From contig JAEMGR010000013.1 of assembly GCA_016458225.1 (NCBI GenBank), positions 1 to 64,000 on the forward strand: a stretch of DNA of 64,000 nucleotides, written 5' to 3'. The DNA comes from Myxococcaceae bacterium JPH2 (GTDB lineage: Bacteria > Myxococcota > Myxococcia > Myxococcales > Myxococcaceae). The notes under the pieces were generated by a model. The model saw nothing but the letters and a program-made list of their open reading frames with translations, was not told where the DNA came from and ran no database searches. Of the stretch, positions 11,438 to 19,862 are shown in pieces. Position 1 is the stretch's first letter. The number at the start of each line of letters is the position of its first letter. The position numbers and the translations under genes are program-made.

Positions 11438-12139
11438 CTACTTGGTGCCCGCGGCGGGGGCGCGGCTCCAGTTGCCGGCCTTGCCGCTCGTCTTGCCGTT
11501 GTTGTTGCCCTTGAAGATCTGCACGCTGCTGCCCGCCCCGCTGCCGAGCATGCCGGTGACGGTGCCCTGCACGGGCTTGGCTCCGGGCGGGTGGTAGATG
11601 ACGCGGACCTTCCGGCCGGAGGGCAGGGTGGCGGTGGTGGCGTCCACGAGCACGTAGACGGTGTTGCCGTCCGACTGGACGCGCTCGGGGTCCTGGCGGT
11701 GGTTCAGCTCGGCGAGCAGCTCGCCGTCGTCCGCGCTCTTGGCCTCGTCTCCGAGCTGGCGCACCTTCACGCGCAGGAAGGCGGACGACGTGCCGCCTTC
11801 CTTGTAGTCGCGAGCGCCCTGGATGATGACGGCCAGGTCCGCGCCGTTCTCCGGCGCGCCGCTTCCCAGGCGCAGGCCCGTCTGGGGGTTGGCGTCCGTG
11901 TCGAGGAAGAGGGTGGCGTTGGCGCAGCGGTTCTTGCAGTCGTCGCCCCAGGGCAGCTTGTCGAAGCGCAAGCGCATGGCGAAGTCGCTGCCTTGCGGGC
12001 CCACGGTGGCGTCGGTGATGACGGGACGCTCCTCGTCCATGGGGGGCTTGTAGCGGAAGGTGACGCTCGATTTGCCCGCAGCGGCGGCGCTCCCACCGAG
12101 GAGCAGGGTACAGGCAAGCAGCGCGGGCAGACGAATCAC
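11438..12139 (-). CDS. Exported protein of unknown function
   Basis: I start it at GTG 12139 because a full AGGAGG (12148-12153) sits eight bases upstream; an ATG at 12178 lies upstream of that site. The 233-residue product opens with a signal peptide (VIRLPALLACTLLLGGSAAAA). The mature part is beta-rich with repeated Asp/Gly turns (FRYKPPMDEERPVITDATV, LFLDTDANPQTGLRLG, NTVYVLVDATTATLPSG), suggesting a single beta-sandwich domain. Four cysteines or fewer are present, with a CKNRC pair that could form a disulfide. The C-terminus is Gly/Ser/Asn/Lys-rich. It is divergent from the hydrolase at 12241. I do not recognise the family. Confidence 0.75.
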   Translation of the reverse strand: MIRLPALLACTLLLGGSAAAAGKSSVTFRYKPPMDEERPVITDATVGPQGSDFAMRLRFDKLPWGDDCKNRCANATLFLDTDANPQTGLRLGSGAPENGADLAVIIQGARDYKEGGTSSAFLRVKVRQLGDEAKSADDGELLAELNHRQDPERVQSDGNTVYVLVDATTATLPSGRKVRVIYHPPGAKPVQGTVTGMLGSGAGSSVQIFKGNNNGKTSGKAGNWSRAPAAGTK

Positions 12140-12147
12140 GGGAGAGA

Positions 12148-12153
12148 CCTCCT
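12148..12153 (-). promoter_or_regulatory. Ribosome-binding site fixing a GTG start
   Basis: AGGAGG on the minus strand, eight bases before GTG 12139. It decides the start of the exported protein: the upstream in-frame ATG at 12178 has no comparable site and would place a charged leader ahead of the signal peptide. Confidence 0.8.
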
Positions 12154-12240
12154 GGCGGGACGGGGGCAGGGGACGCATTCAAGTGGGAGCGGCCCGCGCC
12201 TTCAAGCCTTCCGCGTAGAGTGGGCCGATTGGAGGCGACC

Positions 12241-12900
12241 ATGCCGACGCCGTACGTGCGCCAACTGAAGCTCGGGCCGATGGACAACTTCGTCTACCTC
12301 GTGGGGCCGGCGGACGGCGCCGAGGTCGTGGTGGTGGACCCGGCGTGGGACGTGCCGGCCATCGAGGCGGCGGTCGCGGCCGACGGCAAGCGCGTGGCGG
12401 GCGCGTTCATCTCTCACAGCCACTTCGACCACATGAACGGCCTGGGCGAGCTGCTCTCCCGCCACGATGTGCCCGTCTACGCGCAGGGCGCGGAGGTGGA
12501 CTTCTCGCCCGAGCTTCGCGACGTGGGCGGTGACGCGTTGCAGCGGCTCGGCGCGGGGGACTCGGTGCTCGTGGGTGCCCGCGCGTTCCAGGCGCTGCAC
12601 ACGCCGGGTCATACACCGGGCTCGCACTGCCTGTTGGCCCAGGACGCGCTCGTGTCCGGGGACACGCTGTTCATCAGCGGGTGCGGCCGGTGCGACATGA
12701 AGGGCGGCAACCCGGAGGACATGTATCGCTCGCTGTCGCAGGTGCTCGGCAAGGTGCCGGACACGGCGCGGCTGTTCCCGGGCCATGACTACGCGGAGGT
12801 GCCCGTGGCCGGCATGGACCAGGTGCGCAAGTCGAACCCCTACTTCGCGTTCCCGGACGTGGCCTCGTTCGTCGCGTTCCGCATGCGCCCAAGGAAGTGA
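12241..12900 (+). CDS. Metallo-beta-lactamase-fold hydrolase, glyoxalase II-like
   Basis: 219 residues from ATG 12241, with GGAGG five bases upstream. The zinc-binding signature is present: SHSHFDHMNG (HxHxDH), HTPGHTPGSHC, a bridging Asp in GDTLFISGCGRCD, and PGHDY near the C-terminus. The GCGRCDMKGGNPEDMYRSL segment is typical of the glyoxalase II/persulfide dioxygenase branch. Likely substrates are thioesters such as S-lactoylglutathione or related thiols; the exact one cannot be read from sequence. It is cytoplasmic, with no signal peptide. A small membrane protein gene follows after nine bases, probably cotranscribed. Confidence 0.87.
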   Translation: MPTPYVRQLKLGPMDNFVYLVGPADGAEVVVVDPAWDVPAIEAAVAADGKRVAGAFISHSHFDHMNGLGELLSRHDVPVYAQGAEVDFSPELRDVGGDALQRLGAGDSVLVGARAFQALHTPGHTPGSHCLLAQDALVSGDTLFISGCGRCDMKGGNPEDMYRSLSQVLGKVPDTARLFPGHDYAEVPVAGMDQVRKSNPYFAFPDVASFVAFRMRPRK

Positions 12901-12909
12901 GGTCCGAGG

Positions 12910-13449
12910 ATGCCCGGTGGCAAGCGTCTTCCACCCCCCGCGACGTGGCCCCAGCTCTGGATGCAGGTGGGCCTCTACGCGTTCATTGCGGCCGTCTTCC
13001 AGCTGGGCGGTGTGTTCTCTCTCGTGGGCTTCTTCCGCGGGCTTCATCGCAGGCCGGAGACGGTGGCTGTGGGCGTGGCCACTTCGGCCATGGCCCTCGC
13101 GGTCATGGCCGAGGTGGTCCGCATCTACCGCGCGGGGCCTCTGCCCCAACATCCCGAGGCCATCGCGTCCATGTCGGTGCCGCCGCGCCATTTCTTGATT
13201 CTGGCGACGATCCTCTTTGCTCCCCTGTCCGTCTTGTTCTGGTCGGGCATGCGACCGCTGGTCGTGATTCCCGTGGGCGGCTGGCTCTATGTGGCCTTCC
13301 GGCTGTGGCACGACCGAGGACTCCGCGCGGGCGGCTCGGGCTCAGGCCCTCCGGGCCCGGGGAACGGGCGGCATCTGCACGCCTCCCCTCGGCCGGGCGT
13401 GCAGGGACCAGTAGGCAAAGAGTCCCAGGAGCGCCACGGACAGCAGTGA
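12910..13449 (+). CDS. Small multi-pass membrane protein of unknown function
   Basis: 179 residues, ATG 12910 after a GAGG. Three to four hydrophobic segments are visible (about 20-42, 55-75, 98-116 and 118-132). The last 45 residues are Gly/Pro/Arg-rich and hydrophilic. They are read antisense to the end of the M50-like gene (13342-14079), giving a convergent overlap of 108 bases. Codon composition there fits the minus-strand gene better, so this tail may be a read-through extension after loss of an earlier stop. The gene is probably cotranscribed with the hydrolase before it. No family recognised. Confidence 0.65.
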   Translation: MPGGKRLPPPATWPQLWMQVGLYAFIAAVFQLGGVFSLVGFFRGLHRRPETVAVGVATSAMALAVMAEVVRIYRAGPLPQHPEAIASMSVPPRHFLILATILFAPLSVLFWSGMRPLVVIPVGGWLYVAFRLWHDRGLRAGGSGSGPPGPGNGRHLHASPRPGVQGPVGKESQERHGQQ

Positions 13450-14079
13450 CCACACCGCGGCCCAGACGATGGACGGAACCCACGTGAGTTCGGCCAGCAG
13501 CGCCGCGTCGCTGTGCGCTCGCACCGCGCTGTTCCACAGGTCATCGCGCAAGTCGAACAGCACGTAGAGCGCGGTGAACGCCGCCAGGAACAGGTTCACC
13601 GCGTCCACCAGCCCGTCCGGCAGGAACCGCGCGCCCAGCGCCATCACCACGGCCGTGCCCAGGCAGAACATCAGCGTGAAGCCGTCGCCCGCGTAGAGAA
13701 ACCCCATCACCGCCAGCCACACGCCCGCCGCGCCCAGCACCCACCGGCGCGCGTGGAACCGGAACGTGGCCAGCATCAGCAGCGAGCCCGCCACCGCGCT
13801 GCCCACATACCCCGCTGAGTACACCGCCACCTGGTTGAACACGCCTGGCGGCAGACGGGACAGGCAGGCGCCGGACTCGTTGGCCGCCAGGTGGATGCGA
13901 TCCACCGAGCCCCCCACGAGCAGCGTGGCGAGCGCGTGGCCGCTCTCATGCATCATCACCACCAGCAGCTTCAGGGGCCACAACACCGGCGAGTCCCAGA
14001 AATACCAGGACACTCCCAGCAGCAGGAGCAAGAGGGTCATCCGTCCCAGGTCCAGCGTGGCTCCGCTCGCGGTTCGCAT
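13342..14079 (-). CDS. M50-family-like membrane metalloprotease
   Basis: 245 residues with about six membrane segments. A zinc-binding HESGH lies at about residues 44-48 within LLVVMMHESGHALATLLVGG, the usual position for an M50B/site-2-protease-like enzyme that cleaves in the membrane. The C-terminal half (GLVDAVNLFLAAFTALYVLFDL) supplies Asp/Asn residues that could complete the zinc site, as in the family's second motif. Substrate unknown. An internal Met at residue 14 is an alternative start. The gene is convergent with, and overlaps, the small membrane protein at 12910 and is divergent from the S46 peptidase. Confidence 0.75.
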   Translation of the reverse strand: MRTASGATLDLGRMTLLLLLLGVSWYFWDSPVLWPLKLLVVMMHESGHALATLLVGGSVDRIHLAANESGACLSRLPPGVFNQVAVYSAGYVGSAVAGSLLMLATFRFHARRWVLGAAGVWLAVMGFLYAGDGFTLMFCLGTAVVMALGARFLPDGLVDAVNLFLAAFTALYVLFDLRDDLWNSAVRAHSDAALLAELTWVPSIVWAAVWSLLSVALLGLFAYWSLHARPRGGVQMPPVPRARRA

Positions 14080-14200
14080 CTCGGTTGCTCCCTCCCCTGG
14101 ACACGGGAACTCCTAAGTCCGGTCCATCTTCCGCGAAAACGGCTCGCCGCGTACTGGAGGAGTCGCGTGCGGGCGGCGGACGGGGTAGGGAGGGAGGACC

Positions 14201-16378
14201 ATGAAGAAGACGCTCCTTCTCCTCTCGCTCGTGGCTGCCCCAGCGCTCGCTGGGGAAGGGAAGTGGACCCCGCAGCAGGTCCTGGAACTGGACCCTGCGT
14301 GGCTCAAGGCCCAGGGCCTTCAGCTTCCTCCCAAGAAGTTGTGGGATCCCCAGCGCGGCACGGGCCTGCTGGCGGGCACGGTGAACACCGGTGGGTGTTC
14401 CGGCTCCTTCATCTCCGGCACGGGCCTCATCATCACCAACCACCACTGCGCCTTCTCCATCGTCCAGGAGCACAGCAGCCCGCAGAAGGACCTCATCACG
14501 CAGGGCTTCCTCGCCAAGGAGCGCTCGGATGAGCTGCCCGGCAAGGGCTCTCGCGTGCAGGTGCCTCGGGCCTTCAAGGACGTGACGGCGGAGGTGCTCG
14601 CCGCGGTGCCCGCCGGCGCGGATGATCTCACGCGTTACAAGGCCATCGACCGCAAGCAGAAGGAGCTGGTCGCCGAGTGCGAGAAGCGCCCGGCCACGCG
14701 CTGCCAGGTCGCGACGTTCGACGGCGGCGTCAACTACACGCTGGTGGACGCGGTGGAGCTGCAGGACGTGCGGCTCGTCTACGCGCCGCCGCGCGAGGTG
14801 GGCGAGTACGGCGGCGAAGAGGACAACTGGATGTGGCCGCGCCACACCGGCGACTTCGCCATCATCCGCGCGTACACCGCGCCGGATGGCAGCTCCGCGC
14901 CGTACAGCGACAAGAACGTGCCCTACAAGGCGGAGTTCTTCTTCCCGCTGGCCACCCAGGGCGTCAAGCCGGGCGACTTCGTGATGGTGCTGGGCTACCC
15001 GGGCACCACGTTCCGCACGCTGCTGGCGGACGAGATGGCCGAGCGCGAGGCGCGCTTCTACCCGAAGGTGCGCGACGTCGTGGGCGAGGCCATCCGCATC
15101 ATGGAGTCCGAGGGAGAGAAGGACGCGGCGGGGAAGATCGCCGTGGCCTCGGTGGTGAAGGGCCTGAACAACTTCTACAAGAACTCGGGCGGGCAGCTCG
15201 CGGGCCTCAAGCGCGGCCACATCGTGGAGAAGCAGCACGCGGCCGAGGAGGCCGTGGTGTCGTGGGCCGAGAAGGGCGGCGCCAAGTGGGTGGAGTCCCT
15301 CCAGGCTCGCGAGGCGCTGCTCGCGGAAGGACGCGCGTCGGCGAAGACCTTCGAGCGCGAGTTCCTCCTGTCCATGTCGGGACGACTGGCGCGCAGCACG
15401 GCGCTGGCCACGACGGTGGCTCGGCTTGCCCAGGAGCGCGCCAAGCCGGACATGGAGCGGCGCCCCGAGTACATGGACCGCGAGCTGCCGCGCATCAAGG
15501 ACCGGCTGGAGCGCGAGCAGAAGAACCTCTTCCTCACCGCGGACAAGAAGGTGCTGTTCGCCTTCGTCAAGCGCGCGCAGGCGCTGGGCCCCGACGAGCG
15601 CATCGCCTCCATCGACACGCACTTCGGCAAGGCCTCGACCGACGCGGAGCTGACCGCGCGCATCGATGCCCTCTATGCGCAGACCAAGGTGCTCACGCTG
15701 GACGAGCGCCTGAAGATGGTGGGCGAGAGCGTGGCGCAGCTCGAGGCGCGCAAGGATCCGCTGCTCGCCTTCGGCCTGGATTTGGCGAAGGAGCAGGCCG
15801 CGCTGGATGACCTGAAGGACCGTCGCCAGGGGGCCATGTCGCGGCTGCGGCCGGCGTGGCGCAAGGCGGTGATGGCGCACGCGGGCAAGCCGGTGGCGCC
15901 GGACGCCAACAGCACCCTGCGCGTCACGTTCGCCAAGGTGCAGGGCTACTCGCCGCGCGACGGCGTCATCTACACGCCGCAGACGACGCTGACTGGCATG
16001 CTGGAGAAGCACACGGGCCAGGAGCCGTTCAACGCGCCGGAGAAGGTCCGCGCGGTGGCCGAGGCGAAGCGCTTTGGCGCCTGGGCGGATCCCCGCCTCA
16101 AGGACGTTCCGGTGGACTTCCTCGCGGACGCGGACACCACGGGCGGCAACTCGGGCAGCCCCACCGTCAACGGCAAGGGCCAGCTCGTGGGCGTCAACTT
16201 CGACCGCGTCTGGGAGAACGTGGCCAACGATTTCGGCTACAACCCCGACGTGGCGCGCAACGTGAGCGTGGACGTGCGCTACGTGCTGTGGATGTTGGAT
16301 CAGGTGGAGGACGCCGACGGACTGCTGCGCGAGCTGGGCGTGCGCAAGGGGTCGCCGGTGGCGAAGGAGACGCGCTGA
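14201..16378 (+). CDS. S46-family dipeptidyl-peptidase, DPP11-like
   Basis: 725 residues, ATG 14201 behind GGGAGGGAGGACC. An N-terminal signal peptide (MKKTLLLLSLVAAPALA) indicates export. The chymotrypsin-fold catalytic elements are present: the TNHHC histidine at about residue 82, a mid-protein Asp region (EEDNWMWPRHTGDFA), and the serine in TTGGNSGSPTVNG near the C-terminus. The large helical insertion typical of S46 lies between. These enzymes release dipeptides from the N-terminus of peptides in the periplasm. In FDRVWENV, the residue after the Asp is Arg; in P. gingivalis DPP11 the corresponding Arg gives acidic specificity while DPP7 has Gly, so acidic specificity is inferred. The stop overlaps the next ATG. 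Confidence 0.9.
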   Translation: MKKTLLLLSLVAAPALAGEGKWTPQQVLELDPAWLKAQGLQLPPKKLWDPQRGTGLLAGTVNTGGCSGSFISGTGLIITNHHCAFSIVQEHSSPQKDLITQGFLAKERSDELPGKGSRVQVPRAFKDVTAEVLAAVPAGADDLTRYKAIDRKQKELVAECEKRPATRCQVATFDGGVNYTLVDAVELQDVRLVYAPPREVGEYGGEEDNWMWPRHTGDFAIIRAYTAPDGSSAPYSDKNVPYKAEFFFPLATQGVKPGDFVMVLGYPGTTFRTLLADEMAEREARFYPKVRDVVGEAIRIMESEGEKDAAGKIAVASVVKGLNNFYKNSGGQLAGLKRGHIVEKQHAAEEAVVSWAEKGGAKWVESLQAREALLAEGRASAKTFEREFLLSMSGRLARSTALATTVARLAQERAKPDMERRPEYMDRELPRIKDRLEREQKNLFLTADKKVLFAFVKRAQALGPDERIASIDTHFGKASTDAELTARIDALYAQTKVLTLDERLKMVGESVAQLEARKDPLLAFGLDLAKEQAALDDLKDRRQGAMSRLRPAWRKAVMAHAGKPVAPDANSTLRVTFAKVQGYSPRDGVIYTPQTTLTGMLEKHTGQEPFNAPEKVRAVAEAKRFGAWADPRLKDVPVDFLADADTTGGNSGSPTVNGKGQLVGVNFDRVWENVANDFGYNPDVARNVSVDVRYVLWMLDQVEDADGLLRELGVRKGSPVAKETR

Positions 16379-17037
16379 TGGCGGATGCGACGGATGGACT
16401 GCCCACGCTGCCGACGTTCCGACCCGAGGAGCAGGTCTGCGGCAACTGCAAGCTGTGGAGCCCGCACTCGGTGGATCACCGAGGGTGGGTGGGGCCGTGT
16501 CGGCTCCAACCCCAGCGTGGGCTGTATCCTCCGTCGGCCCCCATTTGCGACAAGTACGCGCCTCGGGGCACCGCGGTGGCCCCGACGGCGCAGTCTGGAG
16601 CCGGGCGTGAGCGCACGGCCCGGACCGTGGCGCCCGTCATCATCCGGCGCCGCGTGGACCCGAACGAAGCGGTGGACCTGGAAGGGTTGAGCATGACGCG
16701 TGAAGAGCTGATGGACATCTTCCGGGAGGCCTCCGGTCTGGCCGATGCGCCGCCGCTGGCCAACAAGTGGGAGGGCGGCACGGTGCGCCTCGTCCCTGGC
16801 AACCCGGAGCTGCAGGCCAAGGACCTTCCCATCGACAACTTGTTCCACAAGGTCGTGATGATTCGCGACCGGCTGCGCGTGCTGGAGCAGAAGCTCAACG
16901 CGCACCCGAAGTTGTCGGACGCGGAGAAGGTGGAGATGCAGAGCTACGTCACGCGCGTGTACGGCTCGCTCACCAGCTTCAACATCCTGTTCAAGGAGAA
17001 GGGCGACCAGTTCGTCGGCAGCAAGGGCGACGAGTAG
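16378..17037 (+). CDS. Cys-rich hypothetical protein translationally coupled to S46 peptidase
   Basis: 219 residues; its ATG (16378) overlaps the S46 stop in TGATG, so translation is probably coupled. Near the N-terminus CGNCKLW.., GPCRLQP and PICDKYAP give a CxxC-C-C arrangement resembling a zinc ribbon or a small metal-binding knuckle. The middle contains MTREELMDIFREASGL and the C-terminal 80 residues are helical with coiled-coil character (VVMIRDRLRVLEQKLNAHPKL). There is no signal peptide, which is odd next to an exported peptidase. I do not recognise the family; a metal-binding regulatory or adaptor role is only a guess. Confidence 0.75.
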   Translation: MADATDGLPTLPTFRPEEQVCGNCKLWSPHSVDHRGWVGPCRLQPQRGLYPPSAPICDKYAPRGTAVAPTAQSGAGRERTARTVAPVIIRRRVDPNEAVDLEGLSMTREELMDIFREASGLADAPPLANKWEGGTVRLVPGNPELQAKDLPIDNLFHKVVMIRDRLRVLEQKLNAHPKLSDAEKVEMQSYVTRVYGSLTSFNILFKEKGDQFVGSKGDE

Positions 17038-17050
17038 CGCCGCGTCGTCG

Positions 17051-17563
17051 TCACGGCTGCTGTCCGCGCTCCTCCATCACCGCGAGGGCGCGGATCCGTC
17101 CCCGGTGCAGGGCGCTCTTCACCGTGCCCTCCGGAATCTGGAGCAGCCGCGCAATCTCCGGGTAGCTCAGGCCGCGCTCCTCGCGCAGGTAGAGCACCTG
17201 GCGCTGCTGCGCGTTGACCTCCTCCAGCGCCTCGTGGAAGTGGCGCTGCATCTGCGCGCCCACGGCCTGGGCCTCGGGGGACGCGACTTCTTGAGGCTCA
17301 TGTCCGAGTCGCTCACGACGCCGGCGCGCGCGCAGCCAGTTGATGCTGCTGTTCACCATCACCCGATGCAGCCACGTGGTCCATGCCGCGCGTCCGCCGA
17401 ACCCTGGAGTCCGGCGCGCCAGACGGGAGAAGACGTCCTGCACCACGTCCTCCGCGTCGTCGATGTCCCCGACGATGCGCCGGGCGATGGCCAGCGCGCG
17501 GGGACGGTGCTCGGCATACAGCTCGGAGAGAGCGGGCAGCGGGATGAGGGCGGCTTGCATCAT
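17051..17563 (-). CDS. ECF-type RNA polymerase sigma factor
   Basis: 170 residues, ATG 17563 with AGGAG about ten bases upstream. Region 2 is at about 12-80 (LYAEHRPRALAIARRIVGDIDDAEDVVQDVFSRL, with WTTWLHRVMVNSSINWLRARRRR promoter-recognition and DNA-melting elements). Region 4 is at about 115-165 (LEEVNAQQRQVLYLREERGLSYPEIARLLQIPEGTVKSALHRGR helix-turn-helix). Region 3 is absent, as expected for group 4 factors. No anti-sigma factor gene is adjacent; the gene is convergent with the Cys-rich protein and divergent from the permease. The stimulus is unknown. Confidence 0.9.
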   Translation of the reverse strand: MMQAALIPLPALSELYAEHRPRALAIARRIVGDIDDAEDVVQDVFSRLARRTPGFGGRAAWTTWLHRVMVNSSINWLRARRRRERLGHEPQEVASPEAQAVGAQMQRHFHEALEEVNAQQRQVLYLREERGLSYPEIARLLQIPEGTVKSALHRGRIRALAVMEERGQQP

Positions 17564-17637
17564 GCGTGGGGGTCTCCTCTGTTCCCCCGATGAGGGCTTG
17601 GGGGTTGGAACGCACGAGCGCCTGGAAGGGTCTAACG

Positions 17638-17661
17638 GCCCCGAGGGGTCACGCTCGGGGC
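17638..17661. promoter_or_regulatory. Inverted repeat in the sigma factor/permease divergent region
   Basis: GCCCCGAG and CTCGGGGC form a perfect 8-bp stem around an 8-base loop, inside the 278-base divergent region (17564-17841). Nothing else recognisable was seen there. It could be an operator or a leader hairpin of either gene. Confidence 0.35.
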
Positions 17662-17841
17662 TGCGTGCGACGGTGGGCTCGTCCCGCAGGGTGGGGGGAC
17701 GTGGCGGAGGACTCCCTGCATGCCCCGTCGCGTGCCTGACGAGGAGGCGGGCGACGGGGCTGCTCGTCAGCGGGCGCGCGCCGGGGGGGGCCCCAGCTTG
17801 TCGTGGGCGCGCCGCGTGGCGTGCGGGCGAGGGAGGGACGG

Positions 17842-19854
17842 ATGGAGCGCGCGGCCGACCCGGAGCGAGGGGGGCACCGAGCCCCAGGACGACGACTCCG
17901 ACGACGGAGGCACTCGGGCGTCCTCGACTTTCTCTTGGGGAGGCCGCTCTCCACGGCCCAGGCGCTGCACGAGCGCATCGGCATCGTGGCGGGCGTGGCG
18001 CTGCTGGGGCTGGACGCGCTGTCGTCCGCGGCCTACGGCCCCGAGGCCGCGCTCACCGTGCTGCGTCCGCTGGGGACCCAGGGCGTGTGGCTGTTGCTGC
18101 CGGTGGTGGCGTGCATCATCGGCCTGCTGATGATGGTCGCCAGCTCGTACATGCAGACCATCGCGGCCTACCCCCACGGCGGCGGCGCGTACACCGTGGC
18201 TCGCGAGAACCTGGGGCAAGGAGCAGGACGGCTGGCGGCGTCGGCCCTCATGCTCGACTACGTGCTCAACGTCGCGGTGGGTATCTCCGCGGGCGTGGGC
18301 GCGCTCGTGTCCGTCTTCCCCGGGCTGCACGCGTACACGCTCGCGCTCACGCTGGGGCTGCTCGCGCTGCTCACGCTCATCAACCTGCGCGGCGTGCGCG
18401 AGGCCGGCGCCGTGTTCGTGCTCCCCACCTGGCTGTTCATCGCCGCGCTGGTCACGACGCTGGGCGTGGGCGCGCTCCAGATGCTGACCCACGGAGGCCA
18501 TCCGCTCGTGGAGGTGCCACCGCCGTCGCTGCCCGCGCCCACGAGCGCTGCCACCGTATGGCTGGTGCTGCGCGCGTTCGCCAGTGGCTGCACGGCCATG
18601 ACGGGCGTGGAGGCCATCAGCAACGGTGTCCCGCTGTTCCGCGACCCCTCCATTCGTCGTGCGCGCACCACGCTCGCGCTCATCGTCGGCACCCTCGTGT
18701 TGCTGTTGGCGGGCGTGGCCGTGCTGTGCCGCGCCTATGGCGTGGGCGCCACCGTGCCGGGCTCTTCGAGCTACCAGAGCGTGTTGTCTCAGCTCATCGG
18801 CGCGGTGATGGGGCGCGGCGCCTTCTACTACGGCGCCATGGCGACCATTCTCGCGGTGCTCTCGCTGTCCGCCAACACGAGCTTCGCGGACTTCCCGCGC
18901 GTGTGCCGCCTGCTGGCCCAGGACCGGAACCTCCCGGTGCCGTTCGCGCATCGGGGCCGGCGGCTCGTGTTCTCCTACGGCATTCTCACGCTCGCGGTGC
19001 TGGCGGCCGTCCTCCTCATCGTCTGCCAAGGCATCACGGATCGCCTCATCCCGCTGTTCGCCATGGGCGCGCTGCTGGCCTTCACCTTGTCGCAGCTCGG
19101 CATGGTGGTGCATTGGAACCGCCACCGGGCGCAGGTGGGGTGGCAATGGCGGCGCGCGGTCAATGGCGTGGGCGCGACACTGACCGCGCTCACGCTGCTC
19201 ATCGTCGGCGTGTCCAAGTTCGCCGAGGGCGGCTGGGCCGCGCTCCTGCTCATCCCGCTGGGCGTCCTGCTCTTCTCTCGCTTTCACGCGGCCTACGCGC
19301 GCATGGCCCGCGCGACCGGGCTGCAGCGCCCCATTCGCCTGCCCGCCACGTCATCCTTCATCGTCGTCGTTCCGGTGGACCGCTGGTCGCACGCGTCCGA
19401 GGCGGCGCTGTGCTTCGCGCTGGAGCTCAGCCAGGACGTCCACGCGGTGCACGTGTGCACGGGCGAGGACGCGGAGGCGGAGCTGAGCGCCGCGTGGCGC
19501 AACTACGTGGAGGGCCCCATGGCCGCGGCAGGACGCGAGCCTCCGCGCCTGGTCCATGTCCCGTCTCCGTATCGCGGCGTGGTGTGGCCGCTCCTGGACC
19601 ATGTGGACTCGCTGCTGGAGCAAGCGCCGCATCGCACCGTGGTGGTGGTGCTGCCCGAGCTGTTGGAGCGTCGATGGTTCCTCTCCGCGCTCTACGGACA
19701 TCGCTCCGAGGTGCTGCGCAGCGCGCTCCTCATGAGCGACGAGCGGCGGCTCGTGGTGACCAGCGTGCCTTGGTACCTGCCCAGCGCGGACCGGCCCGAG
19801 CCTCACTCCGCCTGGTGGGGTGCCTCCCCCGGCGACGAGGCCCCTTCCCACTGA
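17842..19854 (+). CDS. APC-superfamily permease, KimA-like
   Basis: 670 residues from ATG 17842, chosen because GGGAGGG lies just upstream; an upstream in-frame start at 17803 has no such site. About twelve membrane segments lie between residues 45 and 475. The first helix region, LLGLDALSSAAYGPEAAL, matches the substrate-binding segment of the KimA/YdaO branch (potassium uptake, regulated by c-di-AMP in Bacillus) within the amino acid-polyamine-cation superfamily. A cytoplasmic C-terminal domain of about 185 residues follows (IRLPATSSFIVVVPVDRWSHAS). Whether it carries K+ or an amino acid cannot be decided here. It ends eight bases from convergent zwf. Confidence 0.8.
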   Translation: MERAADPERGGHRAPGRRLRRRRHSGVLDFLLGRPLSTAQALHERIGIVAGVALLGLDALSSAAYGPEAALTVLRPLGTQGVWLLLPVVACIIGLLMMVASSYMQTIAAYPHGGGAYTVARENLGQGAGRLAASALMLDYVLNVAVGISAGVGALVSVFPGLHAYTLALTLGLLALLTLINLRGVREAGAVFVLPTWLFIAALVTTLGVGALQMLTHGGHPLVEVPPPSLPAPTSAATVWLVLRAFASGCTAMTGVEAISNGVPLFRDPSIRRARTTLALIVGTLVLLLAGVAVLCRAYGVGATVPGSSSYQSVLSQLIGAVMGRGAFYYGAMATILAVLSLSANTSFADFPRVCRLLAQDRNLPVPFAHRGRRLVFSYGILTLAVLAAVLLIVCQGITDRLIPLFAMGALLAFTLSQLGMVVHWNRHRAQVGWQWRRAVNGVGATLTALTLLIVGVSKFAEGGWAALLLIPLGVLLFSRFHAAYARMARATGLQRPIRLPATSSFIVVVPVDRWSHASEAALCFALELSQDVHAVHVCTGEDAEAELSAAWRNYVEGPMAAAGREPPRLVHVPSPYRGVVWPLLDHVDSLLEQAPHRTVVVVLPELLERRWFLSALYGHRSEVLRSALLMSDERRLVVTSVPWYLPSADRPEPHSAWWGASPGDEAPSH

Positions 19855-19862
19855 GGCCCGGG

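Noticed and set aside
12897-13487. 196-codon plus-strand frame overlapping the small membrane protein
   Set aside because: The frame at 12910 has coherent membrane helices; this one is Arg/Pro/Gly-rich with none.
13946-16012. 688-codon minus-strand open frame opposite the S46 peptidase
   Set aside because: The S46 active site and signal peptide are on the plus strand.
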